A stretch of 64,000 bases of DNA from Juglans regia (lineage: Eukaryota > Streptophyta > Magnoliopsida > Fagales > Juglandaceae), in assembly GCF_001411555.2 (NCBI RefSeq), contig NC_049901.1, positions 32,312,838 to 32,376,837 on the forward strand. Reading direction: 5' to 3'. A program made the position numbers and the translations under genes. Shown here one piece after another: positions 1-10,407 of the stretch (within the stretch, counting starts at the first letter, position 1; each line of letters starts with the position of its first letter). Under the pieces are notes generated by a model. It ran no database searches, had not been told where the DNA came from, and worked only from the letters and a program-made list of their open reading frames with translations.

Positions 1-255
1 ATATAAAATTCGACAGATAAATATAAATTTTCATCCAATTAGAGATCACTTGTTTAAAAACAAGCATATTTAAAAAGTAATTGATATTTTGAAATTTTAA
101 ATATTTTTTCACATCCGGGTTTTTGTTTTCTAATATTTTAGTTTTTTTTAAGTCTTTTATTTTTTAAATTTATTATTTTTAATAAAAATAATTTTAAAAG
201 CAGAAGAAGTAAAAAATTCAAAAAAAAAAACATATAGGGGCCAGGGCAAGCAGCT
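1..255. other. AT-rich flank, nothing recognisable
   Basis: Very AT-rich sequence with poly-T and poly-A runs up to the CACTA terminus at 256. I see no gene, no splice-site-bounded exon and no terminal repeat in it. Confidence 0.5.
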
Positions 256-1005
256 CACTACAAGAGATTGTGTTTTTTGAGACAAAAAATTGTCTCAGAA
301 AACACAATTTTTGTCTCAAATTATATTTGGAGATGAAAATTTTTCATCTCTAATTTGTCTCGAAAAGACCGTCTTAAAAAGTTTTTAGAGACGAAAATCA
401 AATTTCGTCTAAAAAATCATTTTAAAATACGAAATTGGACAAATCTAGTCGAAACAGTTCGAACGGATAATTTTATTTGAGATGAACCAATTTCGTCTCA
501 ATAAATTGTTCGAATGAAATATTTCTCCATCCCAACCAAGACGTCAATTCGAACAATATAAAATATTCATTCGAACTAGTGATCATATTTGATCATGTTC
601 GAACGAATGGAGTGTTCAAATAGATTTTATGTGTTCAAACTAATAAATTTTTCAAACAACTTGTATTCGAACAAAAATTATGTTTGTTCGAACAGATATT
701 TTATTTTCAGAAATTATATCCGTTTGAATGTCTATATTTCTCGTTTGTTGTTCAAATGTGTTAGTTTTTGCTCGAATGGGTTAGTTTTTGTTCGAATGGG
801 TTTGTTTTGGTTTGAATGTAATTACAAATGGTAATTTACCGTTAGAACTAGTTATTTACCGTTAGAACTGTATTAATCATAAAAATAAGAATTTAATTAA
901 AAATACCATACTAATATTACACAAATTGTAATTCAAACATCAATTGTTCAAATATTTTGAAACATCATAATATAAATGCAATTAAAGAAAAGATAAATTT
1001 TAAGA

Positions 1006-1311
1006 CTATGGTGGTGGCATAGAGTTTTGGGACATCATTGACTGGAATTGTTCAAACATTTTTTGGTTATTCAACTACATCATCTCTTCTAATCTCACCT
1101 CCAAATCCATTGTTTGATCTAATCGGGTCAGCAACTCTTTTTCCTTGGACCTCAATCGTTTTATTTCAAGTGCTACTTCCTTCAATTCTTTAGTTTTGTC
1201 GTCATTGGATCTGGCTCGAGAATAGGATGATGATGATGATGATGGTTTTACGCAACATCCTAAACCCCTCAAATATCCAAGAACTTGAGAAAAGATCTAA
1301 GCATCGTTGAC
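1006..1311 (-). pseudogene. CACTA transposase C-terminal remnant (plant Ptta/En-Spm type)
   Basis: Reading the minus strand from 1311, the frame gives a YLRGLG motif, a serine run, then a charged helical segment with strong heptad character (DDKTKELKEVALEIKRLRSK) and a C-terminal tail ending in MPPP. A G-x-x-RGLG motif followed by a coiled coil is typical of the C-terminus of plant En/Spm-type transposase-associated proteins. There is a stop upstream (before IFSQVLGYLRGLG) and another after EEMM, so it cannot encode a working protein. The catalytic DDE part is absent. Family assignment rests on this motif and on the CACTA ends around it. Confidence 0.5.
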
Positions 1312-1683
1312 AGATGATGCATCAGATGGATCTGTAGCAGTTTCCTTAAGAGATATCATCTTATCCTACAAAAACAAAAACATTAAAGTTAGTATAAGTA
1401 ACAAAAATATTATGTGATAATGGAATTAAAAAATATCGATCCGCAAAAACACAAGACTGATTTCGGGATCGATCGAGCCAGATTTTTGTTACGAATATCA
1501 TGGGGGGATCCCATTGATCTGGCAATGTATTTATTCCTTTGCATTCGATCGGAGTCACGCTTTTCCAGTGGAGGTAGTCTACCGTTTGCATTGCTGATAT
1601 CTAACCTCCTACTCCGATCAGGAGTTACAGTGTCGGCCACTGAGCGGAGGTCACCACAGATGGGGCCCCTTAACAAGATCACA

Positions 1684-1919
1684 TTCAGCAAGAGCAAGGG
1701 GCACTTGCGGAAGACTGTGCACCAGAACAGCCTAGTGATCCTCCCACATATCCAGCTTCTAGTAGTACTGCCTCTGTTAAGAGACAGCCTCCTAGGACTA
1801 CTTTGGATCAGGTATGAGCTCTGTTTGTGGAGTTTGTTGAGCCCATCATGGAGAAGTTTAGAGATCTTGAAGGAAATATTAAAATGTTGCAAGAGGATGT
1901 TGATCTACTCAGGCAATAG
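1684..1919 (+). pseudogene. unrecognised coding remnant with acidic C-terminal helix
   Basis: One plus-strand frame reads a proline/serine-rich stretch (DPPTYPASSSTASVKRQPPR), one in-frame stop, then an amphipathic C-terminal segment containing FVEPIMEKFRDLEG and DVDLLRQ before a stop at 1917-1919. It lies inside the CACTA-like element and could be its second gene or captured DNA. I do not recognise the family. The overlapping long frames in this interval look like shadows. Confidence 0.25.
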
Positions 1920-2725
1920 TGATCGTTTTAGTTATTATTTTACCTTTTTATGTTGTATTGAACATTATATATTTGAGATGTAATTAATGTAAGGTTTTTA
2001 TTTTTCGTGTTTACTACTTTGTTTATTTTTTTTATTTTACTGCCGTTCATGATAATATAAAAAATGATACTATCTTTAAAGTTATATTTATATAAATTTA
2101 ACATAAAAGAAATTACTATAAAGTTTTGAAGTTAATTACATAAAATTAATTTATGAATTTATAAATATTTTAACTCACCAAAAATCATAATATATAATAT
2201 ATACACATTTTTATATTTTAAAAATGATAACAAATTAATGGAAAAGATATTTATTACTTTAATGGAAAAAATATACGCACAAATCCGTACTAATAAAAAA
2301 ATGAATTGAAAAAATGTTCGTTCGAACGGTTATTAACTTTTTCCGGAAAAAATAAATTAATTTCTAGCCAATATTATTTTCAAACAGATTATATACTGTT
2401 CGAACAAACATTAATTCCATGTTCGAATCTATTTTGTTCATTTCGAACGGTTCTTTTTTTTAGACGATTTTGTTTGTCACAAAATATCTTTTTCGAATGG
2501 ATATTTCTCCGTTCAAACGAATTCAGTAGCTCAAACATTTTTTGAGACCGTCTCCAAAAATGACTTTTAGGGATGAAATTTAATTCGTCTCTAACAAATT
2601 TCGTCCCTAAAAGTCAAATTTATTGTAGTATCGTAATACAACAAAATATTGGGAACAATTTTGTCATTTTAAAAGATGATAATGCATGTATATAACCATA
2701 TAGTATAAAACGTAAAACATACAAA

Positions 2726-2727
<2 letters not shown>

Positions 2728-2758
<31 letters not shown>
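2728..2758. repeat. (AT)n microsatellite
   Basis: An uninterrupted AT dinucleotide run of about 30 bases in the gap between the CACTA element and the TRIM. The rest of 2631-2896 shows nothing recognisable. Confidence 0.9.
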
Positions 2759-2761
<3 letters not shown>

Positions 2762-2896
2762 GGTAGCCAATTATACGTACCCCAGAATAAGCTAAAGTTT
2801 TAGAATCTTCGCACATTCCAGCTCCATAGTGGATGAACAATCCTCAACGTCAATCAATCGACAAAACATGGCACCACTATTCACTTTGTAGCCTTT

Positions 2897-3212
2897 TGTA
2901 GAAATACCTATATATTTCTCCCCATAAAAGGCCTAATAGGAGAAGTGAGGTAACTCCTTATAAAGCTCATGATGAGTTTGTTCCTAAGCCGTGTGGGACT
3001 TCTCAACACGCTCCCTCACGTGTGGGCCGGTATTTCCAGTACCATCTTCGTGGGTAGGTCACAGGAGCTCATCATCAGTCATAGGTTAACTTGTTCTGAT
3101 ACTATGTAGAAACATCTATTTCTCTGCATAAAAGGCCTAATAGGAGGAGTGAGGTAACTCCTTATAAAGCCCAAGATGAGTTTGTTTCTAAGCCATGTGA
3201 GACTTCTCAATA
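2897..3212 (-). mobile_element. TRIM (terminal-repeat retrotransposon in miniature)
   Basis: Two direct repeats of about 110 bp (2897-3008 and 3105-3212) both start TGTAGAAA and end CTTCTCAACA or CTTCTCAATA. They enclose only 96 bp. Directly inside the second repeat, the minus strand reads ATAGTATCAGAACA, close to the usual initiator-Met-tRNA primer site (TGGTATCAGAGC). The minus strand near the other repeat has a purine-rich GAGGGAGCG. Together these give a minus-oriented LTR-PBS-PPT-LTR unit without coding capacity. The 5-bp flanks do not match, so the duplication has decayed. A simple tandem duplication is the alternative. Confidence 0.65.
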
Positions 3213-3544
3213 GCAAGTACAATCTTTTTTTTTTTACAATCTTTTACACCATTCTATTTTAAATGAATGACACTTTTATAAAATCTATTATTGCATATAA
3301 AAGTGGAGTCATACAATTCCGATGTGACATCCAAGTCGTTAAAGTCGGTTATCGTTAGTGATTACTCGAAAAAAAACTCTCCAAGTACTATTGCTGTTTC
3401 ACCGATTATAAACCTTTGTAATTTTTAAGTTTTATTTCTTTTCTTATATGTAAAGATATAAATAGATTGTTTTGGTGCACCAAAAGTCACTCATCTCAAC
3501 CCTACGTATTGTTCACCAAAAGAAACCACAAGCCATTTCGAGTT

Positions 3545-4118
3545 TCTTGTGAGGAGTTGGATTTGCATACAATTGAAATTGAGCTTGATTATTTACTTGT
3601 AGTAAATTGGTTGGAAAAAGCTAGGTAGATGTGGCATTTGGTATCTTGAAGACTATTGGGATGAAATCCAAAAGATCTTGTCCAGTTTGCAAGTCAAGAT
3701 AAGTCATGTTTATAGAGAAGGAAATTCAGTTGCTGATTTTCTTGCTCGTCTGGCCTCAAATCATCAGTCTGGTACGTGGATTAATTTTAATGATATTCCG
3801 TGGAAGCTCAAAGTATTTTAAAGGTGGATAAATTAGGTCTCCCCTCTTTGAGATCATAATTTGGAAGGTTGTTTATTGGCTTCAGGTGTGTTATTGGTTG
3901 TTCTTTTGGCTTGTTTTAGAATAAGGTTTGTGCTAGGAGTATAAGGATAATGTATTTAGTAACACTTGGGTTCGGGTTGTTTTTTTGCTTAATTTTTCTA
4001 TTCAAATGTATTTTTGATCCACGGTATTCATCCGCCAAAAGTTAGGGTTGATTAATAAAATTGGGGTAGGGGCTACTATTGGATATGTGGCCCTGACTCT
4101 TCCTTTAAAAAAAAAGAA
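3545..4118 (+). mobile_element. 5'-truncated LINE, RNase H end plus 3' UTR
   Basis: A plus-strand frame matches the C-terminal RNase H domain of plant LINEs (IEIELDYLLVVNW, a WYLEDYWDE-type segment after one stop and frameshift, then HVYREGNSVADFLARL). It is followed by a 3' UTR with CCACGGTATTCATCCGCC, an AATAAAATTGGGG block and an A-rich tail at about 4103-4118. The same 3' UTR occurs at 7150, 44150 and 52255, so all four belong to one LINE family. It is broken by a stop and a frameshift. Confidence 0.75.
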
Positions 4119-4919
4119 AAAAGGAGCCCTCTCTCTCTCTCTCTCATTTTCTTTCATTTGTTATGTCAAAGCAATTGTGCATCACTACAAAAAATAATTC
4201 ATTTCGGCTTATCTCTCTTCAATTTGGATTTTGTGTGAGATGCATATTGAAGATTTTAGTAAGGGCGACGAAATATCAGCATAATTAGCATTGGTTTGTT
4301 CTTTTCTTTAAAGAAAGGCTAGAAGAAGGAAAAAGAAATGCCAAACAAGAGAGGCATGGTTCCGAAGATTTATTAGAAAAATAAAATAAAAACATCTCAG
4401 AGAATGAAACTTGAATTATAATGATATGATGATGTTTAAAGAGTACTAGAGTAGAGTGCATCAAAATGGCTAGCTAGCATATATATATATAGAAGAACTG
4501 AGAAAGAATAGACGAAAATGGAGATTATTGCTGCATCTACAAAAGAATTATACAAAACAATCTCACAAACTGATGTGGCTTCATTTGATCTGTTAGTCTA
4601 CTTTACAATAAAATTAAATTTACAATCTGACTAACGACGTACATCAAGCCACATCAATTTGTGAGATTGTTTTCGTGTAATTTTTTTGTGACTAGAGTAT
4701 GTTCCTAAAACAATATAGAAGAGATTAAAAGAGAGAAATTTAAAGTAAAGTGGTTGGGGAGAAAGAGATTGCTCCTGATCATGATTTGCTATGGATATTG
4801 CCTTCATTCTCTCAATACCCCCACAAATGGACTGATTGCTCTCGCATTACTCCAAAATTGATTGTCAAAATTGATTGAGATATCGTTTGAATTGAAAAAA
4901 AAATGAAAAAAGGTTCAAT
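4119..4919. other. intergenic, simple repeat and an orphan CACTA-like end
   Basis: Contains a CT microsatellite (about 4126-4143) and a lone CACTACAAAAAATAATTC sequence at 4183 that resembles a CACTA terminus but has no partner nearby. I find no coding signal. Confidence 0.4.
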
Positions 4920-7256
4920 ATGTTGGTAGTTTTAACCTCCAATCATCTCACCTTATGTACGCTGATGACATTGTAATTTTTCTGAATGAAGGAAAGAAAT
5001 CGGTGAGGGAATTGTTGGTGGTGTTTGAAAAGTATGAAAATTGGTCAGGTCAACAACTTAGTAAAGAAAAGACGGCTATATTTTATTCTTCAAAAATTTC
5101 GTTAGTAAGAAAGAGAGCTCTTAAAAGGCTGACAGGGTTCTCGAAGGTTTGTTTCCTTTTAAATATCTTGGGGTTCCGATAGTATTGGGGCGTCTTAAGC
5201 ATGAGCATCTAGAGGAGATGATTAACAAAGTCTGGAACAAAATCAGTGGTTGGAAAATGAAATTATTATCAGCGGGTGGCCGTTTGATTCTTCTTCGCCA
5301 TGTACTTTCTAGTATGGCTTTACATATATTTGCAGTATTGCAGGTTCCTCACTCTATTATTAAAGAGCTAAACCGAATGATGAGCACATTTTTTTTGGGA
5401 GAGATTAATGGTAAAAGTAAAAAAAAGTGGGTGGCATGGGAGAGTATTTGTAAGCCAATAGAGGAGGGTGGACTTGATTTGCGGAATTTGGGGGATATAC
5501 AAAAAGCTTTGCACATGAGGTTTGCTTGGAATTTATTGAAAGGAGAATCCCTGTGGGCTAGTTTCTTTAAGGGAAAATATGTGGGATCTTCAATTTGGTG
5601 TCTCATTGATATGAGAAAAGGAACGAGGTTTTGGAAAATGATTGTCAAAAGTATTCCGAGTGTTCTTAATAATGCAAAGTGGAGAGTTAGAGATGGCAAT
5701 ATTTTATTTTGGTATGACAAATGGAGAGATGGGGGTACTCTAATTGATGAGTTCCAAATAGTGGGTAATCCGATGTTGAAAGTTAAAGAGTGCAAGTTGT
5801 CCAATAGTTGGGATGTGGATTTGTTGAGTACGTTGGTTGGACAGGATAATGTGGAGGAAATTGTTGAGGCTTTGGCTGGGTGTAAGGGAGGATCTGATGT
5901 TTTGATCTGGATGAAGAACGAGAGTGGGAACTTCTCTACCAAATCCGCTTGGGATTGCATTCGAGTACAAGGAGCTAGTATGGAGTGGCATCCTTGGGTG
6001 TGGCATAAGTTGCTTCCACTTAAAATTTCGGTTTTAATGTGGAAAGTGTGGAACATGGCCTTAAGCGTAGACGATCATCTTCGGCGCATTGGGATCCAGA
6101 TAGTTTCTCGTTGTGATTGTTGTGATGAAGGTAATTATGAAGACCAAAATCATGTGTTACTTACAGGTGAGTTTGCATCGGCAATATGGCATTTTTATGG
6201 ATCTATTTTTGGTATTCCTATTGGTTTTACTTGGAGGGAGACGGTGCAAATTTGGTTTCGACGTGCGTCCTCTAGTTCTCAACTGGGAATAATAGTGGGG
6301 CTTCTACCTTCTATTATTATTTGACATCTTTGGTGTAGAAGATGTACTGCACGTATGGAGGGCAGGTTTCAGTCTATTATTTCGGTTCGGCTTTCTATTA
6401 GTAGATGGATGGGATTATTAGTTCGAGATATGAAAAAGGTTAGCAAATGTTCTAGGCATGATTCACAGGTGTTACAGTTATTGAATATTACAGCGTTGGT
6501 CCCTGATAGGAAGTACTTAAAGCTAGTGGCTTGGCAAAAGCCAACTCATATGGTTTATGCTTTTAATTCTTATATTGGAGTCGGATCTAACAATAGAGCA
6601 GAGTTGTTAGCTGTTTTTCAGGGACTTAAAGCCTGTAAGGAAATGGGGATTAATTTTGTGGAAATTGAATTAGATTCTTAAGTGGTGATTTCATGGTGGA
6701 ATAGGAGAAGGTGTGGGGTGTGGTACTTGGAAGATTTTTGGGAAGATACGTTGGCCCTTATGGATTCTATGGTGTGCATAGTTCGTCATGTTTATAGGGA
6801 GGGAAATAAAGCTGCGGATTGGTTGGCCCGGAGTGGTGCGTCGGGTCTTAATTCTGAGTGGAGATTTATTAGGGATGTGCCTAGGGTGCTTCGTGGTTTA
6901 ATCCGTTTGGATATTCTGGGTTTGCCATCATTACGTTGTTGTTAGCGTCAGGTTAATGCGGCATTCATGTCCTCAGGTTGGTTTGGTAAGATTTTATGAT
7001 TTTATATTTTTTGTGTTAACATTGTTTGTTTGGTGGTTTTTTTTTTTACAGGAATGGTTTTTGCTTGGTTTTCCTTCTTAGTACGTCCTTGAATTGATGT
7101 TTTCTGTAAGTTTGACACCTGGGAGCGAAATTTTTGTAATACTAGGTGTCGGTCTGTAACCACGGTATTCCTCCGCCATAAGTGAGGGCTATTAATAAAA
7201 TTTGGGAAGGGGTCACTCATGGACAGGTGATCTCAGCTCTTCTAAAAAAAAAAAAA
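4920..7256 (+). mobile_element. 5'-truncated LINE (L1-type) with poly(A)
   Basis: Starts inside the reverse transcriptase just before the YADD box and ends in a 13-base A tail at 7244-7256 preceded by the family 3' UTR (CCACGGTATTCCTCCGCC, AATAAAATTTGGG). 5' truncation and a 3' A tail are the normal products of target-primed reverse transcription. I could not find a convincing target-site duplication around it. Confidence 0.85.
4955..6945 (+). pseudogene. LINE ORF2 remnant: RT, zinc-binding and RNase H domains
   Basis: The encoded polyprotein fragment would copy the LINE RNA at a nicked target. Visible in order: RT active-site box YADDIVIF at 4958; the RT thumb/connection with FKYLGVPI and a WKMKLLSAGGR segment; a zf-RVT-like zinc-binding domain around 5990-6220 (CDCC, an H, aromatic positions); RNase H with EIELDS and HVYREGNKAADWLARSG. 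The frame is broken four ways: a frameshift near 5150; a stop at 6322-6324 where the copy at 43213 has TGG; a stop at 6679-6681 where that copy has CAA; and loss of about 100 bp near 6545 that removes the first RNase H catalytic aspartate region present in the other copy. It is therefore dead. Confidence 0.85.
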
Positions 7257-7339
7257 GTACGATACATGCCTTAGCGTTACACGCTAAAAAGCGTATTGTC
7301 TGGTTGTTCAAGCATATATATATATAAATATATATATAT

Positions 7340-8303
7340 ATTTAATTATTGAGAAGCTTGAAGAAAAGAAGACTATAGCAGGGAAATCAATAGTTGAGGG
7401 ATACCTAGATGTATTTACAAATGAGTTATCAGGATTGCCACCTGACTGGTATATAGAATTTGTTATTGAGTTAGAACCACGAACAGTCTTAATCCATAAA
7501 GCCCCATATAGGATCCCTCCAACTGAGCTAAAGGAGTTGAAAACTTGAAAGACCAGCTCCATGAACTATTAGACAAGGGATTTTTCCACCGTGGAGAGCA
7601 CCAATTTTGCTTGTAAAGAAGATGGATGGTACCTTTCATATGTGTATAGATTTTAGGGAGCTGAGTAAGGTCACTATAAAAAAAGCAAGTACTCATTGCC
7701 TAGGATAGATGATCTGTTTGATCAATTACAATGAACCATGGTATTCTCAAAGATAGATTTGACATCTAAATACCATCAATTGAAAATAATGGAGTAAGAT
7801 GTACCTAAGACCACTTTCAGAACAAGGTACGATCACCATCAATTCTTGGCAATGTCGTTTGGGTTAACAAATGCCCTTGTAACCTTCATGGATTTAATGA
7901 ACAGGATGCTTACGCAGTTTTTAGATACCTTTGTGGGGGTATATATTGAATATATTTTGATTTGGTCTATGGATCAAGAAGCATATGAAGATCATTTGAG
8001 GTATGGTCAGACCAGTGTGAAGCTAGATTCCAAAAATTAAAGAGAAACCTGACTTCAACGCCAATATTAGCTTTGCTAGAAGCACACAATAAGAAGTTTG
8101 TTGTGTATAGTGATACATCATAGTATGGACTTGGGTGCATGGTAATACAGGAAGGAAGAGTGGTGGCATATGCTTCTAGATAGTTGAAGAATTATGGGTA
8201 TAACTACTCTACTAATGACCTTGAGCTTGCCCAAACGGTTTTTGCCTTCAAAAAGGCATTACTTATATGGTGAAAGTTTTGAGGCCTACAAGAATCACTA
8301 GAG
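7340..8303 (+). pseudogene. Ty3/gypsy pol remnant (RT then RNase H)
   Basis: Plus-strand frames read the classic gypsy RT entry region (LDVFTNELSGLPPD, then APYRIPPTELKELK), then [16 protein letters not shown], a degraded [10 protein letters not shown], and MSFGLTNA at 7851. The text then jumps straight to an RNase H region (FVVYSD, GRVVAYASR, then a degraded TYMVK). The thumb and part of the RT are deleted at about 8010-8040. Numerous stops and frameshifts are present. The arrangement RT-RNase H and the wording of the motifs fit the chromovirus/Tekay-like group of plant gypsy elements. The remnant is cut by a MITE at 8313-8605 and by a 14-kb insertion at 8722. Confidence 0.8.
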
Positions 8304-8312
8304 TTTAAAATA

Positions 8313-8605
8313 GGACAATGCTAGTATGCCACCTGATTTATACCACTCAATTTGTCTCCTTGACGTGGCTGGCACGTGACTTATTAAAAAAAATAAAAAC
8401 ACAAACATAAAAAGGGTAGAGAAAATCTAGAGTTTTAGTCTTCATATTTTTATGTTTTCGGGCTCCAATTTGTTTTGTATAGATATTTTTAAAATTTTTT
8501 AATAAGCCATGTGGCACCATTTTTGTGTCGTGGTATAAATTGAGTGGTGTCACATAAATGAGATAAAGTGAGTGGTATAAATTATGAAGCATAGTAACAT
8601 TTTCC
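8313..8605. mobile_element. Mutator-like MITE in gypsy RNase H
   Basis: Imperfect terminal inverted repeats: the left end GGACAATGCTAGTATGCC and the inverse of the right end GGAAAATGTTACTATGCT both lead into ATTTATACCACTCA. The flanks are TTTAAAATA (8304-8312) and TTTATCATA (8606-8614), a 9-bp duplication with seven matches. The host RNase H frame resumes on the other side (NMNTRHKRW), which fixes both boundaries. 293 bp, no coding capacity. Confidence 0.7.
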
Positions 8606-8721
8606 TTTATCATATTAGTTCGACCACAAAAAAATATGAATACTAGGCACAAGAGGTGGATGGAGACAATTACTGACTATCAATGTGAAATTAAGTATTA
8701 TCCTGGGAAAGCTAATATTGT
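8606..8721 (+). pseudogene. Ty3/gypsy RNase H remnant, second segment
   Basis: Continues the pol remnant after the MITE: MNTRHKRWMETITDYQCEIK and YYPGKANIV, the well-conserved C-terminal end of the gypsy RNase H domain. The reading stops exactly at the hAT-like terminus at 8722, and the expected next residues are found at 23104. Confidence 0.85.
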
Positions 8722-8945
8722 TAGGGGTGGAAAATTGTGGATTCGTGTCATGTCAAAGTTATAAACATTCAACTATATAGGTCTCTCAAACCTGATCTGT
8801 TAAACTAAACGTGTCAAAATTTCAAACCCAAACTCAACCCATTTAGATAACGGGTTGTATCGTGTCACTCGTTTTGACTCATTGAATAATTAATTAGAAA
8901 TAGGTTAACAAGACAGGACTCATTTAAACCCATTTCATATAAGAG
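8722..8945. repeat. left arm of the hAT-like element
   Basis: Aligns with the inverse of 55310-55572, including the shared block AATAATTAATTAGAAAT and the subterminal CAACCCATTT/ACGGGTT motifs. Homology ends near TTTCATATAAGAG at about 8943, where the cargo starts. Confidence 0.7.
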
Positions 8946-9049
8946 TAGTACTACAGGTCATCCTTTGCGGGGTGCACATTTTGCACATCCAACGTGGCTG
9001 CACTATTTGTAATTTTTTTTTTTTTTTTTTGAGAATACAAGAGAATCAA

Positions 9050-9460
9050 AACGTGCGTTTTCATCTTACTGTTTTCTTCTTCCCCAATTCATTCGAATTT
9101 ACCCCGCGGGAAAATTTCCTCCGTCCCTCGAGTCGCGTCGCGTCGTTGCTCTGCCCACCACCACCGGCGACGCTGCCTCTCTGAGCGACCCTCCCTCAGC
9201 CCAAACCAAGATTGCGCAATTTGAAAAGGTAAGCGGAGACTGATTTATTCTCTGCCTTGTGAGGATGTAAGTACCACGTAATTACTCTACCCAGCAACGC
9301 CCCCGTCGACCCTCCCATCCTCTCCCCGAGTCTCCTCGTGCGGCTTCCTCGCCCTCCCCGAGTAAGTTCTACTCTACATTCGTTCTTCTTCTGATGTTTG
9401 CTTCCCTTTATGTTTTCCTTGAAAAGAACATGAACTGAAAAGTTCAACTCAACTGGAAGA
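9050..9460 (+). other. GC-rich block resembling the 5' end of a plant gene
   Basis: A stretch much richer in G+C than its surroundings (CCGCGGG, GTCGCGTCGCGTCG, CCACCACCACCGG), with a possible splice donor AAAAG|GTAAGC at 9227. This looks like a promoter/5' UTR or transit-peptide exon of a nuclear gene captured together with the downstream fragments. No continuous frame long enough to name a product. Confidence 0.3.
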
Positions 9461-9617
9461 TGCGATGTTGTTGTTTTAGTCGTACCCAGATCATAAAACA
9501 GTTAATAGTTTTAGATTCATGATGGGGTTTTTCCTTTTCTTGGATTTTCACGGCAACCCAATATAGGATTTTCTTGGATTTTCACTGCAAATAGTTAATA
9601 CTAGTGATTTACACTAG

Positions 9618-9804
9618 TAAATCAGACAAGCTCAAGAAATGGTTCTCGTTGATTGATGCGGTAACGTGGGTTCTACTAACTGTTAAAAAACTTCGAGAGT
9701 CTTCTCTTATTAGCAGCGAGTTGCATAGGACACTATATGGCTTTATTCTATTTGAAGTTTCATGGAACAATGTCCAAGGCATCAACTACTTGAATGAGCT
9801 TCAG
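9618..9804 (+). pseudogene. captured exon of an unidentified conserved protein
   Basis: An open stretch bounded by an acceptor-like ACACTAG and a donor CTTCAG|GTAATA. The frame contains KSDKLKKWFSLIDAVTWVLL and a following SSELHRTLYGFILFEVSW segment, ending in GINYLNELQ. The ordered hydrophobic pattern and the clean splice sites indicate a genuine exon. I cannot name the family with confidence. No neighbouring exon of the same protein is seen, so it is a fragment. Confidence 0.45.
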
Positions 9805-9944
9805 GTAATATTTTTTATACATGCTTCCTATTCTTTCTTCAGTTTATTTTGAATTTTTTTTTTTGTGTCCTATGATTTTCATGTCATGTCATCTCTGAAA
9901 TTGTAAGATCAAGCTGCCAATCTGACCAACATGTTATGAATCAG

Positions 9945-10024
9945 GGAAGACACTACTTGCAAAAACACTAGCTCGATTTGTGAATGTGCCCTTTGTCATC
10001 ACTGATGCAACAACTTTGACACAG
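9945..10024 (+). pseudogene. captured exon of ClpX (AAA+ unfoldase, Walker A region)
   Basis: Bounded by an acceptor ATCAG and a donor CAG|GTATGC. The frame reads [19 protein letters not shown] followed by DATTLTQ. This is the end of the Walker A motif and following helix of ClpX, the ATP-dependent unfoldase that feeds the mitochondrial ClpP protease in plants. One residue differs from the usual sequence (T where IAD is typical). Only this 80-bp exon is present. The exons before and after are missing and the preceding exon-like segment belongs to a different protein, so this is a gene fragment. Retained intron flanks show it was copied at the DNA level. Confidence 0.75.
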
Positions 10025-10407
10025 GTATGCCTGTTTCTCAGTGAGGGTGCTAACACTTGTGGGCTTTATTTGTGGGGCTTGACAAACATTTTTATACAGA
10101 ACTAATTCAAAAGCTTGAGTTAGTGGAGTTAGACCTTATAATATCATATCAAAAACTAAGTGATTGTGAGAATTTTGATAACTATAAAGCATATAGGTAT
10201 TTGTTTTTCTTTAAAAAAATTTTATTAGAAGCTACATATGATCTCTTGGTTCTGATTAAGTTTTCTTTAGCTAATCTGAGTTGATTTTACATATTCTAGT
10301 CTTGAGCTAGCTGGCTCATGGATATGTCATGGGTTTGACTCATGACACCTTCCCTGATCCTCACTTTGATTGGATTGTGCAGTTGTGTCAAGAAGTGCTG
10401 CTGCAAG

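Larger units (their letters stand above)
256..2630. mobile_element. CACTA (En/Spm-like) DNA transposon, degenerate
   Basis: The left end starts CACTACAAGAGATTG. The right end reads TTGTAGTA, which is the inverse of the CACTA end with one substitution. Both subterminal regions are packed with variants of GAGACGAAA and of the palindrome GTTCGAAC, as is usual for CACTA subterminal repeats. A minus-strand remnant of the transposase C-terminus lies inside. The outer 3-bp flanks (GCT and TCG) do not match, so the target duplication is lost or one end is misplaced. The central genes are too short for an autonomous element, so this is a deletion derivative. Confidence 0.6.

Noticed and set aside
1410..1983. 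160- and 189-codon frames on opposite strands
   Set aside because: They overlap each other; neither shows a domain. A third frame (ending at 1919) reads more like protein and was annotated instead at low confidence.
4183..4200. CACTACAAAAAATAATTC as a CACTA terminus
   Set aside because: No subterminal repeats and no partner end nearby, so it may be chance.
5349..6056. 235-codon minus-strand frame
   Set aside because: Antisense shadow of the LINE reverse transcriptase frame on the plus strand.
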